Shown: positions 45,581 to 56,911 of the stretch, one piece after another | How positions within the stretch are numbered: the first letter of the stretch is position 1 | How the letters are laid out: every line of letters begins with the position of its first letter | From: Alectoria sarmentosa | Taxonomy: Eukaryota; Ascomycota; Lecanoromycetes; Lecanorales; Parmeliaceae | DNA: 64,000 nt | Reading direction: 5' to 3' | Assembly: GCA_009733775.1 (NCBI GenBank) | Contig: WOGZ01000024.1 | Location: 167,273 to 231,272 of the forward strand | Made by a program: the position numbers and the translations under genes | The notes under the pieces: model-generated | The model's input: the letters and a program-made list of their open reading frames with translations, nothing else | What the model was told of the DNA's origin: nothing | The model's database searches: none

Positions 45581-46797
45581 ATGAGTGGAGAAGCACTTGG
45601 CAGAGATTTGCTGGGAGAAGTGAAGGTGGAGAGATTGGATGAGGTGTGGAGAGATCCTTGACCCCTCCTCTTACATTGAGATCATAGACTGACATTCTAT
45701 AGCTGCTACACTCATTACAGGAGCTTAACGTCAATTCAACTTCTCCCCTTGGCTTTGTACCTCTCGATAGAGTCCTCGACGTCTTCCAGAATCCTCCCCT
45801 AACTCGGCAACAGCAACGCTACCAGACTCAATGGTCTGCTCAGCAAGAAGGGCCAGCTCATCCGCTGAGGGAGACGCCACTGCCAGTCATAGAAATTACT
45901 AACGGTGCGGCATGCTCTGGAAAGCAACAACTGCTCTACCAAATAATCTCACTATCCTTACTACCGGCAGAGCATAAAGGCGTGCCCATCAATGGGAAAG
46001 GCAATGCTATGGTCCTCCTTGATTTGTCCGGGAGATTTTCAGTTCTACGGCTTCAACATCTTATGCATATTCACATCGCCTCACTATGCTCTACTTCTTC
46101 TTTCGCATTACCCGAACAAGAGATCTCGTCTCTGGTCTCGGACTCTTTCAGCCATCTCCATATCTTCCGTCCCCAATCATCATCTTCTTTCTTAGCTACT
46201 TTGACCTCCTTACCTTCCTTCCTCCTCTCCCAGCCTTCAACCCACTTGTCAGCCAATCGTCCTCTTGGTCTCTTAGCCATTAACGACCTCAGCGCCTTCC
46301 TCTGGCAAGACCGCTTAGAAGCTGACGAAGAAACCGATTTGCCAGTCTCCAATCACACCGAAAAGGCAAACAACACTCTCTTCCTTGAACGCTATCGTAA
46401 CGTCATCTCTTCGCTTCGTCATATCCAGCACCTCTTCTCTTGCACCATCGTGGCTACGAATTGGGGCCTAGCTCCTGTCACTTTAGTAGCCGGACATCCA
46501 GCTCTACGTCCCCATCTTCCGTCTGTGTGGAACAACTTCTGTACGGTTAAGGCGGTCGTCGAGAGAAACAGGGTGTCAAAGTTTGGCCCTGGGCTGAGCG
46601 CTGAGGAGGCCAAAAGGGAAGGAGTGCAAAGGTGGGAAGCGGTAGAGAAGAGCGGGTTCTGTGGGTGGATTAATTGGTGGGGAACTGAGGGTTGGAGGGA
46701 AGAGGTGAGGGAGGGTGTTAGGGGGTTGAAGGGTGGAGGCGGGTTCTCGTTTAGGGTCACTGGAGATGGGATTATGGTGGCCGTGGAGGGTGACTGA
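45581..46797 (+). CDS. Rad51-family, XRCC2-like protein
   Basis: Exons 45581-45643 and 45703-46797 give 385 residues. The order of motifs fits the XRCC2 branch of RecA/Rad51 paralogues: a Walker A-like NGAACSGKQQLLYQI at residues ~88-102, a Walker B-like AMVLLDLSGRF, and the segment LGLLAINDLSAFLWQDRLE, which matches the XRCC2-type (L/D)SLSAFYWIDR region. Members work in homologous recombination in the nucleus. The Walker A lacks the usual Thr or Ser after the lysine (GKQ instead of GKT), so ATP hydrolysis may be reduced; human XRCC2 is known to tolerate Walker A changes. The C-terminal ~90 residues are basic and Gly/Glu-rich. Acceptor choice at 45703 (LLHSLQELN) is the most likely of two. 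Confidence 0.82.
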
Positions 46798-47042
46798 GGA
46801 GGAAACATCCAATCTTCAAATGAATGCGAGGCAGTAACGAGACAAACGACGTACTGACATGAAGGCTGAATGACCTTGTTGACTAAAAATATAGCCCAGA
46901 CGTATAGCCCAGACGCCTGTTTTATGGATTCCTGTCTTTCTAAGTGAATCAAGACTTTCATCCATACACTCGTCATCCTATTTACCCGGCACTGCCGGGC
47001 ATAATCTTTGAAATCACTGTCAACTCTCACCTCACCTACACC

Positions 47043-47871
47043 ATGAAATCCATGGCTCACCCAATCACGTCAAGCAACGTCTTCGCTTTTCCTGCGGATG
47101 TCCAAAGGTACTTACCCTGCTTCATAGTATTCCTAGCATGATCTGACAGTCTCAATAGAGCATACCAAGCTGGACTCTACGCCGATCTGAAAATTACTTG
47201 CGGCAAGAGCGAGTTTATGGTTCATAAGATCATCGTCTGCTCTCAATCAAAGGTCTTTCAAGCAAAATGCTTAAATGGCTTTATCGTAAGTTTGATTTCT
47301 TAAAGACTTAAAAGTCATGAACGGAAGAAATCTCATGCAGCAACAGGAGTCCTCAATAGACACGATTGATCTCACCGCCGACGGGATCTCTCTCGTGTCG
47401 AGAATGATCCACTGTCTTTACTACGGAACCTATGAAGACTTTCATAAGGGAGACGATGCCGGGGACTGGAGATCTGCGCATCAGCTTCATGCGGCGGTGT
47501 ATGCCCTCGGGGACAAGTACGACCTCGTTGAACTCAAGAACATAGCACTAGCCAACTTCAACAAGCTCGCCACACCGGACCCACGGGGCTTGATTGAGAG
47601 CATCCCAATCGTCTACTCATCAACGCCTGACTCCGACCGTTCTCTGCGAAATGCGATCCTTGAGAAGATCAAAGTGTGTCCTTCCCGCTTTCTTCACGAG
47701 GACGTGAAGGCCTCGTTTCAAAAAGTGTTGTTGGAGGTTCCGGACTTCAGCTGGGACTTACACCAGTACTGGATGAGTGTCGCGTGAGTACCGATTCCAC
47801 CACGGGTCGTATGAGTTGGGCTAATTACTCTCAGGCCCGAGCCAACAGGTAGCGCAAAGAGACGAAGATAG
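47043..47871 (+). CDS. BTB/POZ domain protein 1
   Basis: Exons 47043-47107, 47159-47285, 47347-47783 and 47835-47871 give about 221 residues. The BTB fold is clear: DLKITCGKSEFMVHKIIVCSQ, CLNGFI, ESSIDTIDLTADG, then CLYYGTYEDF and the helical AVYALGDKYDLVELKNIA. The C-terminal half is the helical extension common in fungal BTB proteins, ending in a short basic tail (GSAKRRR) added by the last exon. BTB domains dimerise and can bind Cul3 ubiquitin ligases, but for most fungal members no function is known. The third exon could also begin six bases earlier (CAACAG). This is the first of three related genes within 10 kb. Confidence 0.85.
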
Positions 47872-48541
47872 ACACCCTGCCTCTACTTCCCTGGCTTCGC
47901 ACTGCTTCTTGCGCATGTGCTTGAGGGAGGTTTGCCTGTTTGTTAAGCGGCGTATTCGGGGCTCTGCTCATAGTATCAGACAGAGTTTGTCGGTTGGAAA
48001 GATAGGCGACAGCATGTAAAATGCTAGGTTTCCTTAGCAGCGTTAAGTATTCCAAGCAAAAGAATCGGAGTTTTCATCATAGTCCTGTCACTCAATAGTT
48101 GAGGTGTACCTTCCCCAGTTGGATCAGATAATCCGTGGATTTATTGGTAGGTACGGGCGGCTAGCTTGCATGAGACTTATAAACCTCCGCCTTTGTTCTC
48201 CCTTTCTCTTTTATGCTACATAGTCAACAATTAACCCGCTGTGACAGTTTTATGAATGTCTATTCCATAATTGCTGGACAGATTGCCTTATTGAACCTCT
48301 TCCCTGCGCATCTGTGGAAGCATAAGACTGTCTTTTGCTGACATTCTTGTCCTGCAACACGCTCTCCTTCCCCTGATCAAAGGCTCTCCAGCATGGCCAC
48401 GCCTACAACTAATTTCCCAGGTCCAGCCAGTGAAAATAACATACCAGTGAGGATGCGAGCAGGGCACCCGTCAGTAGATCGGGGTTACACGCCGAAGTCA
48501 AAGGCTGAGAATTCATTCCTTTTTGAGCGTTCGACATCATT
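47872..48541. other. Intergenic region
   Basis: About 670 bases between BTB genes 1 and 2. An open 73-codon frame starting with an ATG at 48393 (MATPTTNFPG) could be a first exon of BTB gene 2 but needs an unseen splice. No other feature is recognised. Confidence 0.45.
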
Positions 48542-49653
48542 GTGGTCACACGGCACCTTCCTGAGCCTGAAGGACGGCATGCAGAAGTATGGCTTGACAC
48601 TGTCAACAAAATAACAAAGCTGATCTCAAGTAGAGTCATGAAATCCGGCGAATATTCCGACCTCACGATCCTATGCGAAGACCAAACATTTTCGGTCCAC
48701 AAAGTGGTCGTATGCTCTCAATCCAAGGTTCTAGCAGCTGCCATGAAGAAAGGATTCAAGGTACTACAAAATCCCGTTGCTATGGCATGGCATCCCTTAC
48801 ATCACCAAGACCAGGCTGACATTTGTTCATCGTTTTCAGGAATCAGAGTTGAGCACTATCAACCTGAGTGAGGATGGTATCTTGTCTGTATCCCACCTAA
48901 TCTCCTTCGTATGTACACCTCCTGTCCTTCTTGACCACTGCCACCAACAGGGTTGCAAGACATTCTTTGCGAGCCATGAGTGCTTTCGGATGCCTTTGGT
49001 GTTGCCACACTGAATCAATCCCGATCCAAAGACGCAATACTAACTGCGAGATCGCTTAGCTGTACACAGGCAACTATGCGCCCAATGCAGATATGTTGCA
49101 CATCTCCGACGCTCCTACCGGCGAAGTTCGCGAATACCTCATACGGAAGATGTTGGACACTCCCAGGACCCGCATCAGCGGCAGAGACCCATCACCACCA
49201 AGCCCAGCGCCGAAGGCTAAGGACCCTCCAGACTACAGCATGCATGTCGAGATGTACGCGCTTTCAGACCTGTACGATATTCCAGCCCTCGGCATGCTTG
49301 CAAAAGCCAAGCTCGAGGTGGCTAGCACGGTCGACTGGCATCCCAGTTCCTTCCTCGAAATTGTCCCACGCGTTTACGAATCCACACTCGAATCAAATCA
49401 GGGCCTTCGCACAATCGTACTTGACGGTATTCGCAAGCATTCAAATGATTTCATGAAGGACGAGCTCCTCAAAGCAAGCTTCCAAAGCTTGTTGGCGGCA
49501 ACACCAGAACTCGGCACGGCGTTGCTAATCTATTACATGACTGTGGCTCCGTGCTCGCCTGAAGGGGATCTGATCTGTCCGAACTGTGGGCCTGCAGCGG
49601 CGACTGTGGTTCCCGATGATGCGTTGGTGTCCTTTTGGCCAGAGCTACGGTGA
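48542..49653 (+). CDS. BTB/POZ domain protein 2
   Basis: Exons 48542-48760, 48840-48908 and 49060-49653 give 293 residues. The BTB signature is YSDLTILCEDQTFSVHKVVV, then AAMKKGFK, ESELSTINLSEDG and LYTGNYAP, followed by the helix MYALSDLYDIPALGMLAKAK. A ~30-residue loop rich in Ser and Pro (RDPSPPSPAPKAKDPP) interrupts the fold between strand and helix. The C-terminus has two Cys pairs (CSPEGDLICPNCG) that might bind zinc. The intron positions around GFK and LYTG are the same as in BTB protein 1, showing common descent. The true start might be an upstream exon around 48393. Function unknown. Confidence 0.82.
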
Positions 49654-50991
49654 GGTCAAAGAACTTTAAATGCGGTAGGTATACTGTCAATCTGCAGCTT
49701 CAACGGGAGACAACGGTTCTTTGTGGGGCAAGTATCCCTCAAAAGCAGTTTGATTATCGTGCATGTGGGATAGCCAATTCCTTGGGGCAATAAGCAGGGA
49801 GCCTAAATTTGTTTTGCCCGCATATCAGTAACGACATCCTACTTCTCGGACGTGAAGCGGAAAGCAGCAGTTACGAGTATCATAGATTTCGGGGATGCAG
49901 AGTGTACGCAAAGAAATATTTTACACTTCGAATACGAAGACACTGTTCGGATGAAACGTAGCGTACCCGTCACTACAACATACACGGAATGTCCTGCACA
50001 CTCACAGCGCTAGTATCAGCCCTAACCCTATCGGAAGATGGCCCTCACGCCCTTTAGTTGAAGACCCTAGAAGCATTTCCTGAGGGCCACTCGGGCGCAT
50101 AAATTGAACCAAAACGCAGAGGCGTCTTTTAGGCCCAACAGGGGAGCATGAGTCCACCAAGGAGTTAAAGCCGGAGACAGTTCCGACGCAATTCTAAGCG
50201 CATTGTCTAGGCAGCCCTCCAGGCGGGGGCGTTATCCGACGTCTGAACCCTTTTCTTGGCATGTGCAGGACTTTCGGTGCCCACCTCCGTACCTCAATAA
50301 TCTATCCACGCGTCTTCTCTGCGTCTTGCTAAGGGTGGGGGGTGGTACAACTTGCTACGAATTTGCCGAGACCGCAAGACCTACTTCGCTTGCACTACCG
50401 TGGTCCTATCCCTGTTCCTCAATGCCTACCTCGCATACCCCAGTCCCACAGGCTATTCAGATCTCGCTGTCGCTGTCGAAGGTTCCAGTTGCATAGTTCA
50501 AATTTGATTTCGTTTGGTTCAGGCCCATAAAATCCTCTGTTTGGTGGGAAGAATAGTGTAGGTATCTACATCGACACACGGACAGTCTCCAACCATTGGA
50601 GGCAAGTTGTGGCCTAAAATAGCGTATCTGCGTGGCCAAGTTGGCAATCCCAAAACCATTCTCTGCACCTGTATTCTTAGCATACACCTCTGCTCTGCAA
50701 TGTTACACATTCTGAGCCTCGCTTCCTATGGCCGAAAATTATCGGGTGTAAGCCATGCAGATCACTCTCAAGAATATAGCGTACATTTCCTTTGCTAATG
50801 TACCGTATGTTTCATAACAAAACTCGCGGGACTGGTTCCCATATTGAAAAGAATCCCTCCACCCACAGTCCGCATTCTTTCGCCTTGGCGTTCAATGGGG
50901 CGAAGACCATCATTCTCAGTGCTCTCATTGCCTTAAATTCTTGTCTCAAGGATATCATTCAATCGTACTCCAGCCTTCCGCCAAACGAAAG
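49654..50991. other. Intergenic region with first flanking repeat
   Basis: About 1.34 kb with no gene. The stretch at roughly 49990-50300 is similar to 53125-53320 on the far side of the P450 gene: both have CCTAACCCTATC then GGAAG, GCGTTATCCGA, CTTGGCAT, CAGGACTT and GGTGCC in the same order. The rest is unremarkable. Confidence 0.6.
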
Positions 50992-52939
50992 ATGGGTCTC
51001 CTCGTTGGACTTATGGCCATTGCACTGGACCTTCAGGCTACAGTCTCTAAAGCTGGGCTCCATCGTCAATTGATCTTTGTTCTGACTTTACCATTACTAT
51101 CGATATTTCTCTCCTATGTCATCCGGAAACTTATTGCTGGGAGTCAAAAACGTCCCATCGTGGGGAAACAACCGGGCCTACTGCTTCCAACATGGCGGGC
51201 TCGATTTCGATATATTTTCAAGGGTCCTGAGATGATCAAAGAAGGATATGAAAAGGTCGCGCAATCTGCATCTGAAATTCCCACCCCGAATTGGGCTGAC
51301 AACACTTCTCCACCAGTATACAGATACCATTTTCAGGTGCCAACAGTCAATCAGGACCTTCTAGTTCTACCAACAAAATATGTGGATGAATTGAAAAGCC
51401 TGCCGGAGTCGGTCATGAGTTCTTCTCATGCGGTTGCTGACGTGAGCAATACTATATTGAAGTTAGTTTTACCTGCCAACATCAGTTACTAATTGGAAGC
51501 GTAGTATTTCCTAGGATCTTACACAACAATGGGCATACACTTGTTTGGACACATCGTTTGGGACGTAACGAACGGCCAATTGACTCAAAATTTGAACAAT
51601 CACGTTGAATCGTTGGTGGACGAAACCAATTTTGGGTTTTCTCAAGAACTCCCAGCTTGTGAAGGTGCGTATGCAGAAGTAGACCTATCAAACCTGTTGG
51701 CTTCATTTCTCTTATAGATCGCATCCAATTTGTAGATTGGACATCTATACCTGTGCATCCAACATTTCTCGGTATTGTGGGACGTACCTCTGCTCGCATA
51801 TTTGTCGGTCATCCGATATGTCGCCAACCTCTTTGGCTCAGCACCTCGATAGATTTTGCTCGCTGCGTCTTCCAAGGTAGTTCCATTCTGAAAGTCGTCC
51901 CTTCTGCCCTCCGGCCACTTGCCGGACTCTTCTCTCCGCACCTCCTCCGCATCCGCCGGCACCACAGAGACGCTCGAGCGATATTGGTCCCTGAAATCTT
52001 ACGCCGTCGCGAGCTCGCCCTCGAAAGTCGGAATTGGAAAGACGAAAAGCCCAATGATATGCTCCAATGGTTCGAAGACGCCTCCCAAGGCGAGGATGCC
52101 CGACCCGAGCGGATTGTGGATAGGCAGCTTGGGATGAGTTTTGCGGCGATTCATACCACCGCAAATCATGTTACGAACATAATATACGATCTCGCCGCAC
52201 GATGGGACGAATACGGCCCGGAGCTACGCGCTGAAGTTGAGGAAGTCCTTGCCGCGAGCGAGGGTATCTGGAAAAAGACGACTCTTACAAAACTCTCGAA
52301 GATGGACTCTTTCATGAAAGAGTCACAGCGTCTAAACTCTCCAAGCGTTCGTATGTACCGATATTTTGTTGATGCGTGTCAGATTTCAGACTGTGGCAAC
52401 CAAGAAGCCCAATTACATCTGACCTGCTCGACCTTTCTCTAGTCTCCTTTTTTCGCAAGCTCCAGATCAGATACACGATTTCGTCTTCCTCTCCTCCCCA
52501 AATGCTTCCCAAAGATAGCTACATCGCAGTCGCTGCCGGTCCGATTTCTTCTTCTGAATGCGAATACGCGTCTCCTAGGACTTTTGATGGATTTCGCTTT
52601 CATCGTCTGCGCGCCGAGCCTGGAGTATCCGCACACTCGCACCAACTCGTCACGACGGGCCTAGAGAGCATGACGTTTGGTCATGGTAGATACGCGTGTC
52701 CCGGCAGGTTCTTTGCGAGTAACGAGAGTAAGATCATCTTAGCGAAGCTCTTACTAAACTATGATATCAGATTCGAGCATCAAAAGCAGGAAAAGGGAGG
52801 GAAGATGTCAGGGGAGAGCCAAAGACCGGTAAATTTGGTGTTTGCAGATGCGTGTTATCCAGATCCTGCGGTGAAGGTGCTCTTCAAAAAGAGAAACGCC
52901 CGAAGGACGCGACGGTATTTCATTCTGGCAGCGATCTAA
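50992..52939 (+). CDS. Cytochrome P450 monooxygenase
   Basis: Exons 50992-51441, 51505-51664, 51718-52350 and 52443-52939 give 579 residues, somewhat longer than the usual ~520. A membrane helix lies at residues ~25-47 (QLIFVLTLPLLSIFLSYVI), so it should sit on the ER. The I-helix reads MSFAAIHTTANHVTN, the K-helix ExxR is ESQR in FMKESQRLN, and the heme loop is FGHGRYACPG with Cys500 as iron ligand. The overall pattern (PVHPTFLGIVGR, FVGHP, TTGLES before the heme loop) resembles the fungal ent-kaurene-oxidase-like P450s that act in secondary metabolism. Substrate unknown. The intron 52351-52442 is needed to join the K-helix to the C-terminal part. Diverged direct repeats lie on both sides. 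Confidence 0.9.
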
Positions 52940-53878
52940 CAAATTCATTCACGTCTGATAGATAGCACACGTGAGATATTGACGTTGAAGCTTCTACGGG
53001 CGGAATACTGGTCCACTACGCATCAGTCTATCTTCGCAGTGCCAAAATGTGTATTCTCGACCCTTACAGAACTGCTCACGATTTCACACTATTCTCAAAT
53101 AATACTATTCACGGAGAAAGGCACCGAAAGTCCTGAACAGCGTCCTAACCCTATCTTCGGAAGGTAGCCCTGTAGCGACGGAGCCTAGAAATGGTTCATT
53201 GGCGCGCCTAGATATCTCCAAGCGAGGTCTCTGCGGGCAGGGCGTTATCCGAGATCTTGACCCAGAAGTCTTGGCATCCAGGACTTCTGGTGCCTACCTA
53301 CCTTACCTCCGTAGTCATAGCGCCGATTCGTAAAGTACTTAGCATCCATCTTTTGTGTTTTAGCTGCCTGTACGCCAATGTAGCCTGGTCGTTGGTGCGG
53401 CCGATTCATGAAGAGTCCAGGATCAAGATTCCTATTTGCCGTCCATGCTAAAGTTCCTGTACTAGGACCAAGCACTGAGTAGAGTAATACGTGCATTAAG
53501 AGGTTTCCTGAACGCTTCGCTTCTTTCGTCGTCCTCTTGGATCGTCTCGGGGTATGTTGTACTCCGTACGGCAGGGCCGATGACCTTCGGCCGTAAACAC
53601 CTTCCCCCGTTTTGTGCGGAGACACAAAGATCATGTGCAAAGTCTAATTGCCTACCTCGCTCTTTCCACTCTACAAATCCTCCAGTTTCTCATACTGTTC
53701 CTGCTATTCCTACTCTCAAATCCGAATTTCTTTGACTACCTCTACTCTTTCACTTTAACTATCTCTCTACGTTCTCCTTTACAATCCTGTTGCTTTCTCT
53801 CCTCAGCTCACTCACTTCTCAAATCTCCCCGGCTACCAGCATTGTAGCTTCACTAAATCTAGCGCTCATCCAGTAGCC
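52940..53878. other. Intergenic region with second flanking repeat
   Basis: About 940 bases with no gene. The copy of the flanking repeat is at roughly 53125-53320. The stretch 53640-53870 is pyrimidine-rich (CCTCTACTCTTTC and similar), typical of a fungal promoter and leader for the SDR that follows. Confidence 0.6.
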
Positions 53879-54956
53879 ATGGCTTCCTTCTACAATCTCC
53901 TACACGCAAAGTTTTTCCCACCTTCAAATCCAGCCGTCTCATTCGCCGGCAAAAGTGTCCTGGTAACGGGTGCCAACTGCGGCTTAGGTTTCGAAGCCGC
54001 ACTCAAATTCGTAACATTAGGAGCCAAAACCGTGGTGCTAGCCTGCCGGAGCCCAGAAAAAGGAGACGCAGCAGTAGCCGAAATCGAGAAGCGCACGGGG
54101 AGAAAGGGAGTACTTCACTCATGGAAGCTAGATATGAACAGCTACGCCAGCGTGCAAGCACTGGCAGCGCGTGTCGTAGCCGAGCTACCTCAAATCGATA
54201 TCGCCTTGCTCAATGCCGGTGTCATACAGCCGCGTTACCGCGCCTCATCAGAAGGCTGGGAGGAGACTCTTCAGGTCAACGTTCTATCAACTGCATTGCT
54301 CGCCATGCTATTACTCCCCATCTTGGAGGAGAATCAGTCAGCCGCCGCTTCGGGAAATGATCCTGCCCATCTCTGTTTCGTTTCTTCAGGCAACTACGAG
54401 TTCGCCAGCGTCCAGAAGCAGGCCAAAGAAGCAACAAACCTCATCCAGGAGTTCAGCCAACCGGCCAATTTTGCAGGTGCAGAAGCCCAATACAGTGTAT
54501 CGAAATTGTTCAGCATGTACGCTGCCAACGAGCTCGCAGGACGACTGGTGGCAGATAAGCAAGGTGAAGGAGCACCAGTCGTCATCAACTCTGTCAACCC
54601 CGGCGCAACTGCCACTAGCCTGACACGCAATATCGACAGCCTCGCACTAAAAGTAGTCGCATGGGTTTATCTGCGCCTACTAGGTCGCACGGCAGAACAG
54701 GGTAGTCGCTCGCTGGTTAGCGCCTGCGCGCTCGGCCAAGACTCTCATGGTCAATATTGGGAGAATGATCGTCTTCCTACGTAAGCACGACACCCTTTTC
54801 TACCGCGTATATGAAGACCAAGCTAAGCGTTATCCGAGTCACAGCCGAAGCGCCATCGTTGAGAGTGTGGAAGGGAAGCAGCTGCAACGTCGCGTTTGGG
54901 GAGAGATCATCGATGCACTGAAGAGTCAGAGCTCGACTGTGCAAGGCTTTGCTTAA
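53879..54956 (+). CDS. Short-chain dehydrogenase, retinol-dehydrogenase-like
   Basis: Exons 53879-54780 and 54845-54956 give 337 residues. The cofactor motif VTGANCGLGFEAA is at residues ~28-40, VLACRSPEKG suggests NADP(H), LLNAG replaces NNAG, the catalytic serine is in FVSSGNY, and the active site is QYSVSKLF. The C-terminal segment SAIVESVEGKQLQRRVWGEI comes from exon 2 and matches fungal members of this group, confirming the splice. Substrate unknown. The enzyme follows the P450 on the same strand at ~940 bases, which would suit a small oxidation pathway, but there is no evidence that they share regulation. Confidence 0.92.
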
Positions 54957-55862
54957 AAGCCTACCCGTGCCTCTAGAACTGTCGTATTTCTGTGCTGAAG
55001 GAGGTGGGACAGTACAATAGCCAAGTCACGCCTGCTGCATGGTTCAAAGCGTTACTGAAATTACTCGTTGAAGTGATGACGACTGATAGAGGTGTACTCA
55101 CTGCTGGGAAAGAGACAACCTAAGGGTAGAGCAGGCTAGAGGACGGGTGACTGTTGATGAAGCGGACAAGCTGATTTCCAAAAAGCATCAATACTACGCT
55201 TCTCTTCGCTGTGCCATTCCTGTGGGCAGCATTATCCAATCATCCATTTTCAACCGGGCCAAGCACAGGCAAAGTGAAAACACGAAACACCATTGGTACT
55301 TTTGTCATGAGTCTAGAGTGGCTCAGTCAAGCTTGCTTTGATCTGATGCATATTTACCAGTGGGTGGCTGTAAGATAGTAGAATGGTGCAAGGCTTTTTG
55401 ATTACTCCATGTGCCCTATCCATATTCCGAATTTCACAAGTAGACTGACATTCTGATCAATGCTTGAATTGACAGATGACACATGTCGTAGAAAGATTAT
55501 CCAAGGAGCGAACAAAGCACAATGTACATAGAAGGGTAGCTGGTGCCTGCAGGGCAGCGGGCGAGGTCCCACCTTGTCTGCAGCCAATCGGCATCTCACC
55601 GCCGAGAATGAGTCTATACTAACTATACTTATTGAAGGTGTTGAGATGCGGCTACTCCCTTTGTCATCCTCCGAGAATCAGCTCCCATCCTCGACATCGC
55701 TTCTTTCTTTTCCTTTTCCATCACACCACATCTCGAGCACGTCGTCTGCCTCAACATCCAACATTGCGATCGCTCTGCAGCTTTGATGGGCGCCTGTAGC
55801 TATACGAGACCGATATCTAACGGCATCATCAGTTCCATAGCGTCTCGCTAAACAGCCAGATC
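54957..55862. other. Intergenic region
   Basis: About 900 bases with no gene seen. It should hold the SDR terminator and the promoter of BTB gene 3. Confidence 0.5.
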
Positions 55863-56911
55863 ATGTCCCCTTCTGACTACCGTCTCGTGAACGTCGTTCC
55901 TCAGTAGGTCCTGGTCTCTCGGAGGAAAATTCCACGACTGGATCGCTGATTCCTTAAACAGTCTCCTCGACAACGACCGATTCTCGGACCTGAAAATCAA
56001 GTGTGAAGACCATCAGATCTCCGCTCACAAGCTTGTGGTTTGCACTCCTTCACGCCATGTGCACTGCAGGCTTCCAAGTAAGTCTCTGCCGAGGGTCCCC
56101 TTTTTACGCTGACAATTTGGTATAGGAATCTGAGTCCAGCATCATCGACCTCTCCCATGACAGCAAGCGTATCGTTTACCGCGTGGTCGAGTTCCTCTAC
56201 CGCGGCGACTACCAAGAACTCGATCACCCGGATTATCAAACGATTGATAAGGACCTCGTCGATAGGATCGGAATGAACCATGCAGTATTCCATGCGGTTA
56301 TATTTGCTGTTGCGGACAAATATGACATTGCAGCCCTCGGTAATATCGTCAAGAACAAGTTCGAGGAAGTCATCAACAAAAAGGGCTTCGACGACGTCGA
56401 TCATTTAGGGATCATCAAATATGTCTACAGCACAGCTCCGGAATCCAACCGTGGCCTCCGCGACGTCATTGTCTCTCACACTCAGGCCCGTGGCAACAAG
56501 ATTCGAACAGACTCCGTACTCAACTCCCGTCTTGAAGAAATTGTGTCTACCACTCCGCAGTTTGGATGGGACCTGATCCAGAGCTCTTTACTATCTGCTT
56601 CGATCAAACGATGCTCTGAATGCAAGACAGAGCTCGGCGTCAGAACCAGCTGTTCAGAGTGTATCAAGAAGGAACCAATTCCAGCTAGGAAATCCTCTGA
56701 TGGCTTCGGCACGTACGGAGACCCCAATCGGTGGTTATTTGGAGGCAACTCCACGGCAAGCCCCAATACTAGTTCTATCACGTCCCAGACCTCTAGAGCA
56801 AGCCTGTTCTCCAACGTTAGCTCTCACAATAATGCTTATCCCGCGTCTGGAGGCCTTAATGGGCTGTTCTGTGGAGGCAGCCTCGCCAATCTACCTAACG
56901 ATTACTTCTAA
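55863..56911 (+). CDS. BTB/POZ domain protein 3, possibly frameshifted
   Basis: Exons 55863-55903, 55962-56058 or 56077, and 56126-56911. The BTB start is DRFSDLKIKCEDHQISAHKL, then VVCTPSR, ESESSIIDLSHDS, FLYRGDYQEL and the helix FAVADKYDIAALGNIV. The C-terminus carries two Cys pairs (RCSEC, SCSEC) that may bind zinc, followed by a Ser/Asn-rich tail. Compared with the two paralogues, the segment between VVC and ESE is 11 bases shorter, and the natural donor at 56078 would break the frame. Using an earlier donor (GTGCAC at 56059) keeps frame and gives 307 residues but loses part of a BTB helix. It may be a recent pseudogene or a variant. Expression data would decide. Confidence 0.65.

Noticed and set aside
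50941..50991. Extension of the P450 from a TTG start
   Set aside because: Eukaryotic genes start at ATG; the first suitable ATG is at 50992, just before the membrane helix region.
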